Positions 26,983-36,092 of a stretch of DNA of 64,000 nt are shown here, in pieces. The translations under genes were made by a program, and so were the position numbers. The stretch lies in the NCBI RefSeq assembly GCF_016950255.1, contig NZ_JACGFN010000001.1, positions 1,364,001-1,428,000 of the forward strand. Reading direction: 5' to 3'. The notes beneath the pieces are model-generated. The model was not told where the DNA came from, did no database searches, and saw only the letters and a list, made by a program, of their open reading frames with translations. Each line of letters begins with the position of its first letter. The first letter of the stretch is position 1. This stretch comes from Pectobacterium brasiliense (GTDB taxonomy: Bacteria > Pseudomonadota > Gammaproteobacteria > Enterobacterales > Enterobacteriaceae).

Positions 26983-27936
26983 TCAGATTTGGTAATCAAT
27001 CACCGCTTCATCGTTATCCGAGAACACCTTATCTTTAATGTCATCCAGCGACAGTTCTGTATTACACAGCTGAATAAATTTCCAGGCATAGTTACGTTGT
27101 AACTGACCCTTTTTTAACCCCAGCCAGACCGTGTTCGCTTCAAACAGATGCTCGGCATTCAACCGCACCAGCCCTTTGTCTCGCACCGGATCGAATGACA
27201 TATCGGCCACAATCCCCACCCCGAGCCCCAGCTCGACATAGGTTTTAATCACATCCGAATCCTGCGCGCTCAGCGTAATATCCGGCGACATCCCCACCGC
27301 CTGAAACGCGCGATCCAGGCGCGAACGACCGGTAATTCCCTGACGATAGGTAATCAACGGCTCCGCATTGAGCATTTCAAGCGTAATCACCGGCTCCTGC
27401 GTCAGCGGATGGTGCTCCGGCACAATCACCGAATGGTGCCAGCGATAGTAGGAGAACGCCGCCAGCGAGGGATCGTTAATCAACTGCTCACTGGCAATAC
27501 CGATATCGGCCTCACCGGAATGGAGCATCGCCACGATCTCATCCGGCGTGCCCTGATTCAGCACCAGACGCACCTGCGGATACAGCGAGCGGAAGGCTTT
27601 AATCACCGGCGGCAGGCTGTAACGCGCCTGCGTATGCGTGGTCGCGATCACCAACTGGCCAGTGTCGTTATTGGTGAAGACATTTGCCAGCCGCCGGATA
27701 TTGCTAGCGTCATTCAGGATACGCTCTGCCACCACCAGCAACTCTTTTCCCGGTTCGGTCATGCCTAACAGGCGTTTGCCGCGACGGATGAAAATTTCAA
27801 TCCCCAACTCTTCTTCCAACTCGCGGATATGGCGACTCACGCCGGATTGAGAGGTAAACAGCGTATTCGCCACCTCGGTCAGGTTGTAATTGCACCGTGC
27901 TGATTCACGAATAATCTTCAGTTGCTGAAAGTTCAC
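26983..27936 (-). CDS. cbl: LysR-type regulator Cbl (sulfonate-sulfur genes)
   Basis: CysB-like transcription activator of 317 residues; E. coli Cbl has 316 and switches on tau and ssu genes when sulfate is scarce. The winged-helix start MNFQQLKIIRESARCNYNLT and TSQSGVSRHIRELEEELGIEIF are near-identical to Cbl/CysB. THTQARYSLPPVI, TYRQGITGRSRLD and SAQDSDVIKTYVELGLGVGI line the effector domain. The C-terminus VIDYQI is the Cbl ending. In E. coli cbl sits with nac; here it closes a cluster of two sulfonate-type transporters, which makes them likely targets. It diverges from an AraC-type gene. Confidence 0.92.
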   Translation of the reverse strand: MNFQQLKIIRESARCNYNLTEVANTLFTSQSGVSRHIRELEEELGIEIFIRRGKRLLGMTEPGKELLVVAERILNDASNIRRLANVFTNNDTGQLVIATTHTQARYSLPPVIKAFRSLYPQVRLVLNQGTPDEIVAMLHSGEADIGIASEQLINDPSLAAFSYYRWHHSVIVPEHHPLTQEPVITLEMLNAEPLITYRQGITGRSRLDRAFQAVGMSPDITLSAQDSDVIKTYVELGLGVGIVADMSFDPVRDKGLVRLNAEHLFEANTVWLGLKKGQLQRNYAWKFIQLCNTELSLDDIKDKVFSDNDEAVIDYQI

Positions 27937-28297
27937 CTTTCACTCCCTTGTCCTTTATTACACATAGCAATATTGATGCAAGTAATGAGAGCCAGAACAA
28001 ATAAGCAAATGGAGTTGATTATATTTTTTTATACTAACGGTATGTGTGTCGCGCTATCTTATCTAACAAGGAATAGAGATAAATAGTAGAATCAAATAGT
28101 TAGATAAAACCACTTTTGTCACGCACGCACCGTTAATCAACCATTTCGCTATGATTTATGCCTTTCCGATCTATTTATCCCGGTGCTTTTATTCCCTTCT
28201 TCCCGTATTTCTGCTCAGGCTAAATAGGACACACGACTTCAAGCTGACGCGCTATCACTGCTATGATGGCGGTCAGAATCAGAGACAAGGTGGCAGC
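27937..28297. other. divergent spacer between cbl and the AraC-type gene
   Basis: About 360 bases, AT-rich in the first half. The AraC frame is open through 28151-28297 but reads as non-homologous sequence. Promoters for both directions must lie here; no specific operator was recognised. Confidence 0.4.
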
Positions 28298-29131
28298 ATG
28301 CAGGGTGTACCGGAACATTTTACCGATGAAAGAGACTATGCCCAGTTCCGGCATTTACCGGCGCTGCCCGGCATTGAGCTTTACCATGCGCACATCTGCC
28401 GTTATGCCTTTGAGCCGCACACGCATGAGGCGTTTGGCATCGGCACCATTGACGACGGTGCCGAGCGATTCCGCTATCGTGGCGCCAGGCATATTGCGCC
28501 TGTCGATTCGTTAGTGTTGATGAACCCTGATGAGCTACATACGGGGGAGTCCGCGACGGAAGACGGCTGGCGCTATCGCATGATCTACATTCCACCCGAT
28601 GTGTTGGAGAACATCTCCGGCGAGAAAGGCTGGTGGTTTACCGACGTCGTGCGCCACGATCCCGCAACCGCACGCCAGCTGGCGATGACGCTGGCCGCGC
28701 TGTGGCAAACGACCGATCCATTGGCAAGTGAGAGCCTGCTGCTGTCGCTGATTGCGCTTTTCCGACCTCACGCGCACATTGCCCAGCGCCAGAGGATTGA
28801 GCCGCTGCATCGCTTTGATGTGGTGAAAGCCTATCTGCGCGAGAATTTCGCCCACACCATTACCTTAAAAGAGCTGGCGGCGCTGGTTTCCCTGAGCCCG
28901 TATCATTTCCTGCGCCAGTTCAAAGCCCAGTTCCACGTCACGCCGCACCAGATGCTGATGGCAATCCGGCTGTATGAGGCTAAACAGATGCTGACACGCG
29001 GTATGGCAGCCGCCCATATCGCCGTCGCCGTCGGCCTGACCGATCAGGCACATCTGACCCGCACCTTCGCCCAGCGCTATGGCGTCACGCCCATTCGCTA
29101 CCAAAAGCAGGTGTATCCGGTTCGGCGCTAA
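28298..29131 (+). CDS. AraC-family transcription regulator
   Basis: Regulator of 277 residues. The N-terminal part (about 1-140) is a cupin-like sensor (YHAHICRYAFEPHTHEAFGIGTI, with paired His residues). The C-terminal AraC domain (about 170-270) has two helix-turn-helix units: TLKELAALVSLSPYHFLRQFKAQFHVTPHQML and AAAHIAVAVGLTDQAHLTRTFAQRYGVTP. I chose the ATG at 28298 with AAGGTGG upstream; the preceding 49 codons look random. An EamA-type transporter lies 123 bases downstream on the same strand, a common pairing in which the AraC protein controls the exporter. Ligand unknown. Confidence 0.85.
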   Translation: MQGVPEHFTDERDYAQFRHLPALPGIELYHAHICRYAFEPHTHEAFGIGTIDDGAERFRYRGARHIAPVDSLVLMNPDELHTGESATEDGWRYRMIYIPPDVLENISGEKGWWFTDVVRHDPATARQLAMTLAALWQTTDPLASESLLLSLIALFRPHAHIAQRQRIEPLHRFDVVKAYLRENFAHTITLKELAALVSLSPYHFLRQFKAQFHVTPHQMLMAIRLYEAKQMLTRGMAAAHIAVAVGLTDQAHLTRTFAQRYGVTPIRYQKQVYPVRR

Positions 29132-29254
29132 CGCTTTCAGCACGCATGCCGTCATCGCTCATCTGCCGATGAAAAACAGCAATATCCTACAATCATTCAT
29201 CGCCGACTCCCCCTAGACTGGCGCGATGCACTATTGTGAACAAATGGGTTTATC

Positions 29255-30232
29255 ATGCTGATAGGTGTTTTATTTGCGCTTGCCGCCGGGCTGATGTGGG
29301 GGCTGATTTTCGTTGGGCCATTGATCGTACCGGACTACTCTGCGGCCTTGCAGTCCACCGGACGCTATCTGGCTTTTGGGCTGATTGCCTTACCGCTGGC
29401 GTGGCTCGATCGCCGTCGTCTGCGCCAGTTGACCCGCAGCGACTGGCTGGAGGCCACGAAGCTCACCATCATCGGTAATCTGCTGTACTACTTTCTGCTC
29501 GCCAGCGCGATTCAGCGCACGGGTGCACCGATCTCAACAATGATTATCGGCACCTTGCCCGTGGTCATTTCCGTTACCGCCAATGTGTTGTACAGCAAGC
29601 ACGATGGCCGCGTAGCCTGGCGTCGGCTGCTGCCCTCGCTGCTGCTGATTGCGGCTGGGTTGGTTTGCGTCAATATTGCGGAACTGAAAGGCACCACCGT
29701 CGCATTCGATTTATGGCGTTATGCCAGTGGGATTGCGATGGCCTTTCTCGCCGTGGTTTGCTGGACCTGGTATCCGCTGCGCAACGCCCGCTGGCTGCGC
29801 GACCACAAAGGCAATACGCCGACCACCTGGGCCACGGCGCAGGGGCTGGTCACGCTACCGCTGGCGCTATTGGGTTATCTGCTGGTGTGCGGCCATCTGG
29901 CGCTAACGGATAGCACCTTTACGCAGCCGTTCGGCCCACGGCCTGAAGTTTTCATCCCGCTGATGCTGGCGATTGGGCTGTTTTGTTCCTGGATTGGTAC
30001 GCTGTTCTGGAACGAAGCCAGCCAGCGCCTGCCGACGGTGCTGGTAGGGCCGCTGATTGTGTTTGAAACGCTGGCGGGGCTGACCTATGCCTTCATCATC
30101 CGGCAATCCTGGCCGCCGCTGCTGACGCTTTGCGGCATCACCTGCCTGATTGTCGGGGTGATCTACGCCATGCGGGTGAAACCGGAACCTGTCGTCGTAG
30201 AAGTTCCGATGCCGGTTTCACGGACAGAGTAA
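29255..30232 (+). CDS. EamA/DMT-family transporter
   Basis: Inner-membrane protein of 325 residues with about ten spans arranged as two EamA repeats (about 1-135 and 150-295). The N-terminus MLIGVLFALAAGLMWGLIFVGP and the second-half segment GLVCVNIAE are typical. Members export amino acids or metabolites. The upstream AraC-type regulator probably controls it. Substrate not readable from sequence. Confidence 0.82.
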   Translation: MLIGVLFALAAGLMWGLIFVGPLIVPDYSAALQSTGRYLAFGLIALPLAWLDRRRLRQLTRSDWLEATKLTIIGNLLYYFLLASAIQRTGAPISTMIIGTLPVVISVTANVLYSKHDGRVAWRRLLPSLLLIAAGLVCVNIAELKGTTVAFDLWRYASGIAMAFLAVVCWTWYPLRNARWLRDHKGNTPTTWATAQGLVTLPLALLGYLLVCGHLALTDSTFTQPFGPRPEVFIPLMLAIGLFCSWIGTLFWNEASQRLPTVLVGPLIVFETLAGLTYAFIIRQSWPPLLTLCGITCLIVGVIYAMRVKPEPVVVEVPMPVSRTE

Positions 30233-30257
30233 ACGTACACCTGACACGCTGTGAAAA

Positions 30258-30279
30258 TAGCCGGCCTTTATGTCCGGCT
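30258..30279 (-). terminator. terminator of the fet iron operon
   Basis: On the minus strand AGCCGG (30279-30274), 9-base loop, CCGGCT (30264-30259), followed by ATTTT. It overlaps the stop of the thioredoxin-like gene and lies in the convergent gap with the EamA gene. Confidence 0.62.
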
Positions 30280-30765
30280 TGCCAGCTTCTGAAACAGCGT
30301 GGTCAGCTGCGCTTCATCCCTCGCGCCCTGATGCTGATCGGTCACCTTACCGTTGGCATCAATAATAAATGAGGTTGGCGTGCCGCTGACCTGATAGCGC
30401 TCTTTGGTAATGCCCAACTGATCGCGCACCACCGGATAAGTCACCTTGTGGTGCGCCAGCATCGATGTGATATCCACGCCGTCAGGATCGGTGTTAACCG
30501 CAACCACCACCACTTTATCGCCATACTCCTTGCTCAATTTCTCCAACGCGCCCATTTCAACCATGCAGCCGCCACAGCCCGACGACCAGAAATTCAGGTA
30601 CACACTTTTCCCCTGCCAGCGCGACAGATCCACCTGCTGCCCCGCCAGATCGTAGGCCGCCAGCGCCGGTGCCTGCGCCCCGACGCTCACCTGTTCTTCC
30701 TTACAGCCGCTTATCGCCACTGCGCCCAGCAGGCAAAGCGCGGTAATCCCGTTACGCCATTTCAT
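30268..30765 (-). CDS. TlpA-like thiol-disulfide lipoprotein of the fet operon
   Basis: Periplasmic thioredoxin-fold lipoprotein of 165 residues. The lipobox ISGC puts the lipidated Cys at 21. The redox pair is Cys64/Cys67 in SSGCGGCMVE, an unusual CGGC in place of the common CxPC. The cis-Pro loop is in VSGTPTSFIIDANG. The start overlaps the end of the ATPase gene by 14 bases, so it belongs to the operon. In FetMP/P19-type loci such proteins may keep the permease partners or the metal in a reduced state; that role is inferred. Confidence 0.85.
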   Translation of the reverse strand: MKWRNGITALCLLGAVAISGCKEEQVSVGAQAPALAAYDLAGQQVDLSRWQGKSVYLNFWSSGCGGCMVEMGALEKLSKEYGDKVVVVAVNTDPDGVDITSMLAHHKVTYPVVRDQLGITKERYQVSGTPTSFIIDANGKVTDQHQGARDEAQLTTLFQKLASRT

Positions 30766-31468
30766 GATGATTCACCTCTTCACCAAAATACTTGCCGTGT
30801 TGCAGGCGGATAATACGGTCAGCAAACCGACCTAACTCAGGATTGTGCGTCACCATCACAATGGTACGCCCCTGCCGATGCAGATCTTTCAGCAGATCCA
30901 GCACCCGCCGTTCATTCTCTTCATCCAGATTCCCCGTCGGTTCATCGGCGAAAATCACAGGAGGCTCATTCACCAGCGCACGGGCGATACACACGCGCTG
31001 CTGCTCACCGCCGGAAAGCTGGCTCGGTAAGTGATCGACGCGATGCGCCAGCCCCACCTGTTCCAGCACGCGCTGCGCCGCCGCTTCATCCACCACGCTG
31101 TGGTAATGCTGCGCCAGCATCACGTTTTCCAGCGCGGTCAAAAACGGAATCAGGTGGAACTGCTGGAATACCAGCCCAATCTTATCGGCTCGGAACTGGC
31201 GTCGCCCTTCTTCATCCAGCCCAGCGGCATCGACGCCGTCCAGCAATACCTGCCCTTCACTCACCGTATCCAGACAGGTGAGAATATTCATCAACGTAGT
31301 TTTACCCGAGCCAGACGCGCCCATGATGGCGACAAACTCGCCGCGCGCGATGCGGATATTGATGTTCTCCAGCGCGGTAACCTGACCAAAGCGTTTATAG
31401 AGCTGGCGAGTTTCAATCACCGCCTCCGCGGCCTGCGCCCTTTCCTGCGCGTTCACCTCTACAGACAT
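30752..31468 (-). CDS. LolD/MacB-type ABC ATPase of the fet operon
   Basis: ATP-binding protein of 238 residues. Walker [11 protein letters not shown]-loop [18 protein letters not shown], signature [15 protein letters not shown], Walker [12 protein letters not shown] and switch His in VMVTHNPEL are intact. The sequence belongs to the MacB/LolD group that works with FtsX-type permeases, two of which lie immediately upstream. A highly acidic ten-residue N-terminus precedes the domain. With those permeases it forms a mechanotransmission-type complex rather than a classical importer. Confidence 0.9.
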   Translation of the reverse strand: MSVEVNAQERAQAAEAVIETRQLYKRFGQVTALENINIRIARGEFVAIMGASGSGKTTLMNILTCLDTVSEGQVLLDGVDAAGLDEEGRRQFRADKIGLVFQQFHLIPFLTALENVMLAQHYHSVVDEAAAQRVLEQVGLAHRVDHLPSQLSGGEQQRVCIARALVNEPPVIFADEPTGNLDEENERRVLDLLKDLHRQGRTIVMVTHNPELGRFADRIIRLQHGKYFGEEVNHHEMA

Positions 31469-31472
31469 CGAG

Positions 31473-32612
31473 CTACTCTCCTTTCAAGACTTTGGCTGGT
31501 TCGACGTAGATTGCACGCCGGGTAGGAACCACTGCCGCGACAGCAGCAACCAGCAACGATAGCACCAGCGTGAGCGGGAACACGGGTAAACGCAGCGAGA
31601 TCGTCGCGTTGAATACCGCCATCCCCAACACTTGTGCCAGCAAATAGCCCAATAGCAAACCGCATAACACGGCCGCCAGCGCGATGATGCCGGTTTCCGC
31701 CAGCATCTGCCGGATGATGTCTCGTCCGCTCGCCCCCAGCGCTTTCTGTAGCGCAAATTCGCGCGCGCGTTCGCCGACAATCGCCATCAGCGTGGTGTTC
31801 ACACACAGGGAAGACAGCACGAGAATCACTGCCGATACCAGCCCCATCAGCCCTTTAATTTTATTCAGCACCTGACCTTCCGACGCTGATACTTTCAGAA
31901 TCGGGCGGATCTCCAGCTGTGGATACTGCTGTTGGAGCTGTGCAGCGAAGCGATCGACCTGCCCCAGATCGTTGCTGACGCTCAATAGCGCATTACTGAT
32001 CGCACCTTCTTTATCCAGCCACTTTTGCGCCAGATCCAGATTCACGATCAGCATGTTGTCCGTCGCATCGCCGGATTCCACGATGCCTTTGATCTGCAAT
32101 CGCTGTTTCCCGCCGTCGCCCACCAGCGTGATGCTATCGCCGACTTTGACGTTCAGCCGCTCCGCCAGCTTCACTCCGATCATGGCATTACGGTCATCGA
32201 AGCTCACGCCAATCCAGTTACCCGTGACCTGCCAGTACGGTGCCAACTGCCGCAGCGATTCGAACCACACGCCCATCAGCACCACTTTCTCCAGCTCCGT
32301 ACGTGCCATGCCGTACAGGTAAGGGCTGGACGCATTGATTAACCCAACTGGTGCGTTGTCGATAATCGGCTGAAACGTGCTCTGTGGAATCGTATTGCCC
32401 CGCGCCGGGCCGATGTAAAAATTCGCGCCGAAGGTGCGCAGTTCCTGACTCATCTTGGCGTTGATATCGAAATAGACGGCAGACATCGCCGTCACAATCG
32501 CCGCCCCGACCATCAGCGCCGCGAATACCACGCTAACGCGCTGCATACGCAGCCGTAGCGCACGGAATACCAGCCGCCAGAACATGCTGTTCATCCAGCC
32601 ATTAGCGCCCAT
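31473..32612 (-). CDS. FtsX-type ABC permease 2 of the fet operon
   Basis: Inner-membrane protein of 379 residues with the MacB/FtsX layout: one span near 20-45, a periplasmic MacB_PCD domain (about 45-220), then three spans (about 255-370). EFALQKALGASGRDIIRQML is the ATPase-contact helix. GGAGG lies 6 bases before the ATG at 32612, which overlaps the upstream gene's stop by 11 bases. It pairs with the sister permease at 32602-33891. Confidence 0.87.
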   Translation of the reverse strand: MGANGWMNSMFWRLVFRALRLRMQRVSVVFAALMVGAAIVTAMSAVYFDINAKMSQELRTFGANFYIGPARGNTIPQSTFQPIIDNAPVGLINASSPYLYGMARTELEKVVLMGVWFESLRQLAPYWQVTGNWIGVSFDDRNAMIGVKLAERLNVKVGDSITLVGDGGKQRLQIKGIVESGDATDNMLIVNLDLAQKWLDKEGAISNALLSVSNDLGQVDRFAAQLQQQYPQLEIRPILKVSASEGQVLNKIKGLMGLVSAVILVLSSLCVNTTLMAIVGERAREFALQKALGASGRDIIRQMLAETGIIALAAVLCGLLLGYLLAQVLGMAVFNATISLRLPVFPLTLVLSLLVAAVAAVVPTRRAIYVEPAKVLKGE

Positions 32613-33891
32613 ACAGCACCTCCACCGGATACAGTTTGGCGATCCGGCGTGCCGGGAACCACGTTCCGATGATGGCGATCAGCATTGAGATCACCAGCAC
32701 GCAGGGAATCACGATCCACGCGAAACTCAGCGGTACGCCGAACAGCATCAGGCCAATGGCTTTCGCCAGCCCCCAACCTGCGACGCAGCCCGCGATCCCG
32801 CCCGCCAGCCCGCTCAGCGCCGCTTCGAGATAAAACAGCAGCATGATCTGCCACTGGCGCGCCCCCAGCGCCTTCATCAGCCCGATCTCTTTGGCCCGTT
32901 CCATGATGGTGCTGGTCATCAGCGAGGCAATCCCCATCGCTGCCGCTACCAGCGCGGCAAAGGTCACCACCGCCAGGAGCAGTTGGATCTTGTCGATCAC
33001 CACACCTTCCGAGGCGGCGACCTGCCAGATAGGACGGACCACCGAGCCAGAAATGGCTTCTTCCAACTGGTGCGCAATCGAAGATACATACGCGGTGCAG
33101 TACCAGAGGTCATACTCTTCGGCATTCAGCGCTTCCAGATTTTCCCGCGCCCGCCGCGACAGCTCGTTTTCCGGCACGGTCAGCGCCGACACGCGAATGG
33201 CCTGAATTTTACCGGCTAACCCCAGCAGCGATTGCACCGTTCCCAGCGGCATCACCAGTCGGCTTTCTTCATCACCGCCGCTGCTCAGAATGCCGCTCAC
33301 CTCTACCGTTGCGTCGCCTTTTGCGCCGTGCAGCGCGAGTTTATCCCCGACTTTCCAGCCCGTCTGCGCCGCCAGCTGTTTTCCCACCAGCGTTTGCGCC
33401 ACATTGTCCGTCGTCACCGGTTCCTGCGGCCACTGCCCGGCCACCTGCCAGTAAGGGCTGACGGTCATTTGTCCCGTGCGATAGTCTTCTTCATCCGGTA
33501 CCGCGACAGGCTGAGAAAAGAAGGTGCCCAGCACGGCAACCGGCTGTCCGTTGATCTCGACATCACCGCTTAACAGCGGCGCAAAGCCGACAATGTTATT
33601 GCGCCAGAAGATATCTTTGATGTTCGGCAGTTCGGCCTCATCGAGGAAATCCTGCCCTTCCAGCGGGTTACTACGTTCACCAAACAGCGCGGGCAACGCC
33701 GCTTGCCCTGCGGGCTCAATCAGAATATTCGCGCCGTAAGACTTCAGCTCGCGTGCCATTTTGTCGCCGATGTCGATGGACACCGCCAGCAGCGCGGAGA
33801 TCAGTCCCGCTGCCAAAAACACGGTTAGCACCGCCAGCGATTTACGCCGAATATTTCTGCGCCAGGACTGACGTAACAGTCGCCACAGCAT
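32602..33891 (-). CDS. FtsX-type ABC permease 1 of the fet operon
   Basis: MacB/FtsX-fold membrane protein of 429 residues: first span about 17-40, periplasmic domain about 40-290, then three spans. KEIGLMKALGARQWQIMLLFYLEAAL is the ATPase-contact region, and LYPVEVLYGR ends the protein. It starts two bases after the stop of the DUF2318-type gene, so the genes are tightly co-transcribed. The periplasmic domain is larger than in its neighbour. Confidence 0.87.
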   Translation of the reverse strand: MLWRLLRQSWRRNIRRKSLAVLTVFLAAGLISALLAVSIDIGDKMARELKSYGANILIEPAGQAALPALFGERSNPLEGQDFLDEAELPNIKDIFWRNNIVGFAPLLSGDVEINGQPVAVLGTFFSQPVAVPDEEDYRTGQMTVSPYWQVAGQWPQEPVTTDNVAQTLVGKQLAAQTGWKVGDKLALHGAKGDATVEVSGILSSGGDEESRLVMPLGTVQSLLGLAGKIQAIRVSALTVPENELSRRARENLEALNAEEYDLWYCTAYVSSIAHQLEEAISGSVVRPIWQVAASEGVVIDKIQLLLAVVTFAALVAAAMGIASLMTSTIMERAKEIGLMKALGARQWQIMLLFYLEAALSGLAGGIAGCVAGWGLAKAIGLMLFGVPLSFAWIVIPCVLVISMLIAIIGTWFPARRIAKLYPVEVLYGR

Positions 33892-33893
33892 GA

Positions 33894-35291
33894 TTATTCC
33901 TCCTCAGCCTGCTCGCCAGCAGCCGCTTTGGCAGTGGCAAATTTCGCGGGACTTTCGCGGAAGCGGTTGTAGTTGGCCTCCGACGAGAAGAAGTACGTTT
34001 TACCGCCGTAGCGATATTTATGTTCCGCGTTCACGTTGGTGAGTTTGGAGCCATCAACCGGGTCGATAACCTCCATCGACACCACCGTCGAGAAGTAGTT
34101 AGTGCCTGCCGCCAGTGACGCTCGCCCAATCACCAGTTCGTTATCGTCGTTGCTCCATCCTTCAATCGGCACGGGATTACAGCCGCCCGCCTTCCCGATA
34201 GAAGGAATGAAGATATGCACGCCGCAGGCGACACAAATCACCTGATTGCCTTCCATCACATAGCCTTGATCGCCGCACAGCAAGCAGGCATCAAACACCA
34301 CGCCAAGACGCAGGCGATCGGGATAGCGGTTAATGATGAAAAAGCGCACGGCCTTGCCGTCATCGGCAATCCACACGAAGCGATGCAGCTTGCCATCACG
34401 CACTTGTTCAATCGGAATATGCACTTTGCCATCGGCCGCCAGCGTCACCGGCTGTGCTTCCGACAGACGAGGCGGCTGTGACGCAACCTTGTCCCAATAG
34501 AGTTGAGCCAGCACCACTACTAGCAGCGCCGTAAGCGTCGCCAACAACGTACGGCGCAGTGTGCGATAGCCTGCCGTCGCTTTACGCTTTTCAATCGCTT
34601 CATCCGCGGCCAGCATCTGGCGACGCGCATGTCGCAGCGGCCAAACCAGTCCGGCAGCCAACGCCGCCATGAACAATGCACTGAGGTAATTTAATAAATA
34701 CGCGCTGTTGGTGACGTGCGCCACATAGCTCAGGCGCGGCTTAGTGAGCCCCAGCGCCTGCAATTTCATCAATAGCAGCAGCAGGTTGCCGCTTATCGGC
34801 AACAGCAGAAGTGCGACCAGCAGCGCCAGAAGCGGCCAGCGCAGTAAACGAATACGGCGCACGATCATGCCGCACAGCGCGGCACAGAACACCAGCCAGC
34901 CAAACGCCAGCAGCACGGCGCTGAAATTCAGCAGCAGATCGGTATTCACAACGTGGGTGGTTGTCAGCGCGGTCAGATTGGGATCGTTGCCCCAATGTAC
35001 CGCCGCGCCCGACACCAGCAGCGCCTGCCACAGATAGCCAATACGCAGGTGGGAAAAACACTGACAGACAAGAAACAGGATCAAGGCCAGCGCCTGAAGC
35101 GCCGTAAACCCCAGCAGAAATGCCTGCCCGTTAGGAAAATGCACGCCAATAAACGTACCGGCGAACAGCGCCAGCAGCGTAGTCCAACCCAGCGCTTTGA
35201 CTGTCGGCGTGGACCGATGGCTCCAGTTCAGCCCCAGCAATAACGCTATCGGCAGGAAGGATTGGAGGGTCGTGATAAAGAAATAACTCAT
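33894..35291 (-). CDS. DUF2318-type membrane protein with cysteine cluster and YHS-like tail
   Basis: Protein of 465 residues with about nine to ten membrane spans, followed by a C-terminal extracytoplasmic domain. That domain carries Cys336/339 (CLLC), Cys353/356 (CVAC) and Cys371 (GGCNP), a likely metal or Fe-S site. Near the end, YRYGGKTYFFSSEANYNRF resembles a YHS domain. In FetMP/P19 operons this position is occupied by the DUF2318 family, thought to handle iron or electrons. GGGAG lies just before the ATG. Spaced about 154 bases after the P19 gene. Confidence 0.82.
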   Translation of the reverse strand: MSYFFITTLQSFLPIALLLGLNWSHRSTPTVKALGWTTLLALFAGTFIGVHFPNGQAFLLGFTALQALALILFLVCQCFSHLRIGYLWQALLVSGAAVHWGNDPNLTALTTTHVVNTDLLLNFSAVLLAFGWLVFCAALCGMIVRRIRLLRWPLLALLVALLLLPISGNLLLLLMKLQALGLTKPRLSYVAHVTNSAYLLNYLSALFMAALAAGLVWPLRHARRQMLAADEAIEKRKATAGYRTLRRTLLATLTALLVVVLAQLYWDKVASQPPRLSEAQPVTLAADGKVHIPIEQVRDGKLHRFVWIADDGKAVRFFIINRYPDRLRLGVVFDACLLCGDQGYVMEGNQVICVACGVHIFIPSIGKAGGCNPVPIEGWSNDDNELVIGRASLAAGTNYFSTVVSMEVIDPVDGSKLTNVNAEHKYRYGGKTYFFSSEANYNRFRESPAKFATAKAAAGEQAEEE

Positions 35292-35325
35292 ATACTCCCG
35301 TCACCTTTCAAGTTGCAGGTGCGTC
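35288..35325. repeat. possible ERIC end remnant
   Basis: TATACTCCCGTCACCTTTCA followed by AGTTGCAGGTGCGTCGG resembles one inverted ERIC end, with changes. The rest of the element is not recognisable. It lies in the fetP-DUF2318 gap and overlaps the start of the DUF2318-type gene by a few bases. Confidence 0.4.
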
Positions 35326-35445
35326 GGTTGAGCGTGATGCCGATGGCATCAGTACACGAACCGAAAAATCGCCGCCTCTGCGGGCGCGATAACGACCCAC
35401 AGAGGCGTGAACATGACCGCGACAGAACATCGCGGACAGAAGACC

Positions 35446-35973
35446 TTATTCTAAGCCGACGTATTTGAAGTCAAAGCTGACATCAAACGGTTTCCACCAG
35501 CGGCCTACGCCCGTTTCACCATCGGTGTGACGGTGCATACCGGCTTTTGATGGCGGATCGATGTGGTAAGTCACTTTGTAGTTACCCACGCCCATCATTT
35601 TGATGTTCGCGCCGTAGTGCGGGCCATCGCTGGCAACCATCGGCATGAAAGTGCCTTCCTGCTTCGCACCGGTATCGGTGTTAGTCAGGGTGTAAGCGAT
35701 GGTCAGGAACGGCATCCACTCACCGGCACCGAAGCCATTCTTGTTACCTTCAGCGGCGTGGATATCGGCTTCCAGATGGATGTCCGCTTTCGCAGCAGGC
35801 AGGCCCATCCCACGTGGTTCCATATCGATAGGTTGCAGATAAACAGCGGCAATTTCCATTTCGTTCATGGAAACAGGCTCACCCGCTGGATATTCCTTAA
35901 ACGCCAGCGCGGCAGGCGCAGTGAAAATACCGGCAATAACGGCACCCGCAATCAGACTTTTTTGCATATTCAT
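35446..35973 (-). CDS. fetP: periplasmic iron transport protein, P19/FetP/Tpd family
   Basis: Periplasmic copper-containing protein of 175 residues that works with the FTR1 permease in ferrous iron uptake at low iron. Signal peptide ends at ALA (about 20). The mature start FKEYPAGEPVSMNEMEIAAVYL is diagnostic. Candidate metal ligands are the Met-rich segment, the His in GPHYGANIKMMG and the His pair in AGMHRHTDGETG. I chose the ATG at 35973, eight bases after AGGA; three further ATGs lie in the same stretch. It follows fetM after about 120 bases. Confidence 0.92.
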   Translation of the reverse strand: MNMQKSLIAGAVIAGIFTAPAALAFKEYPAGEPVSMNEMEIAAVYLQPIDMEPRGMGLPAAKADIHLEADIHAAEGNKNGFGAGEWMPFLTIAYTLTNTDTGAKQEGTFMPMVASDGPHYGANIKMMGVGNYKVTYHIDPPSKAGMHRHTDGETGVGRWWKPFDVSFDFKYVGLE

Positions 35974-36092
35974 CAAACCCATCCTCATCTCAGTCGTCCC
36001 TCTTCGCTTAATTCGCTAAGCGATTGGGGTTGTTATGGTTATTTGCTGCTCTTATTGCTTTCAGTATTAATTAACGTCGGACGCTTTTTTTA

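Noticed and set aside
26789..26995. 68-codon frame between gltP and cbl
   Set aside because: Runs through a likely terminator hairpin and into the cbl 3' end; no ribosome site.
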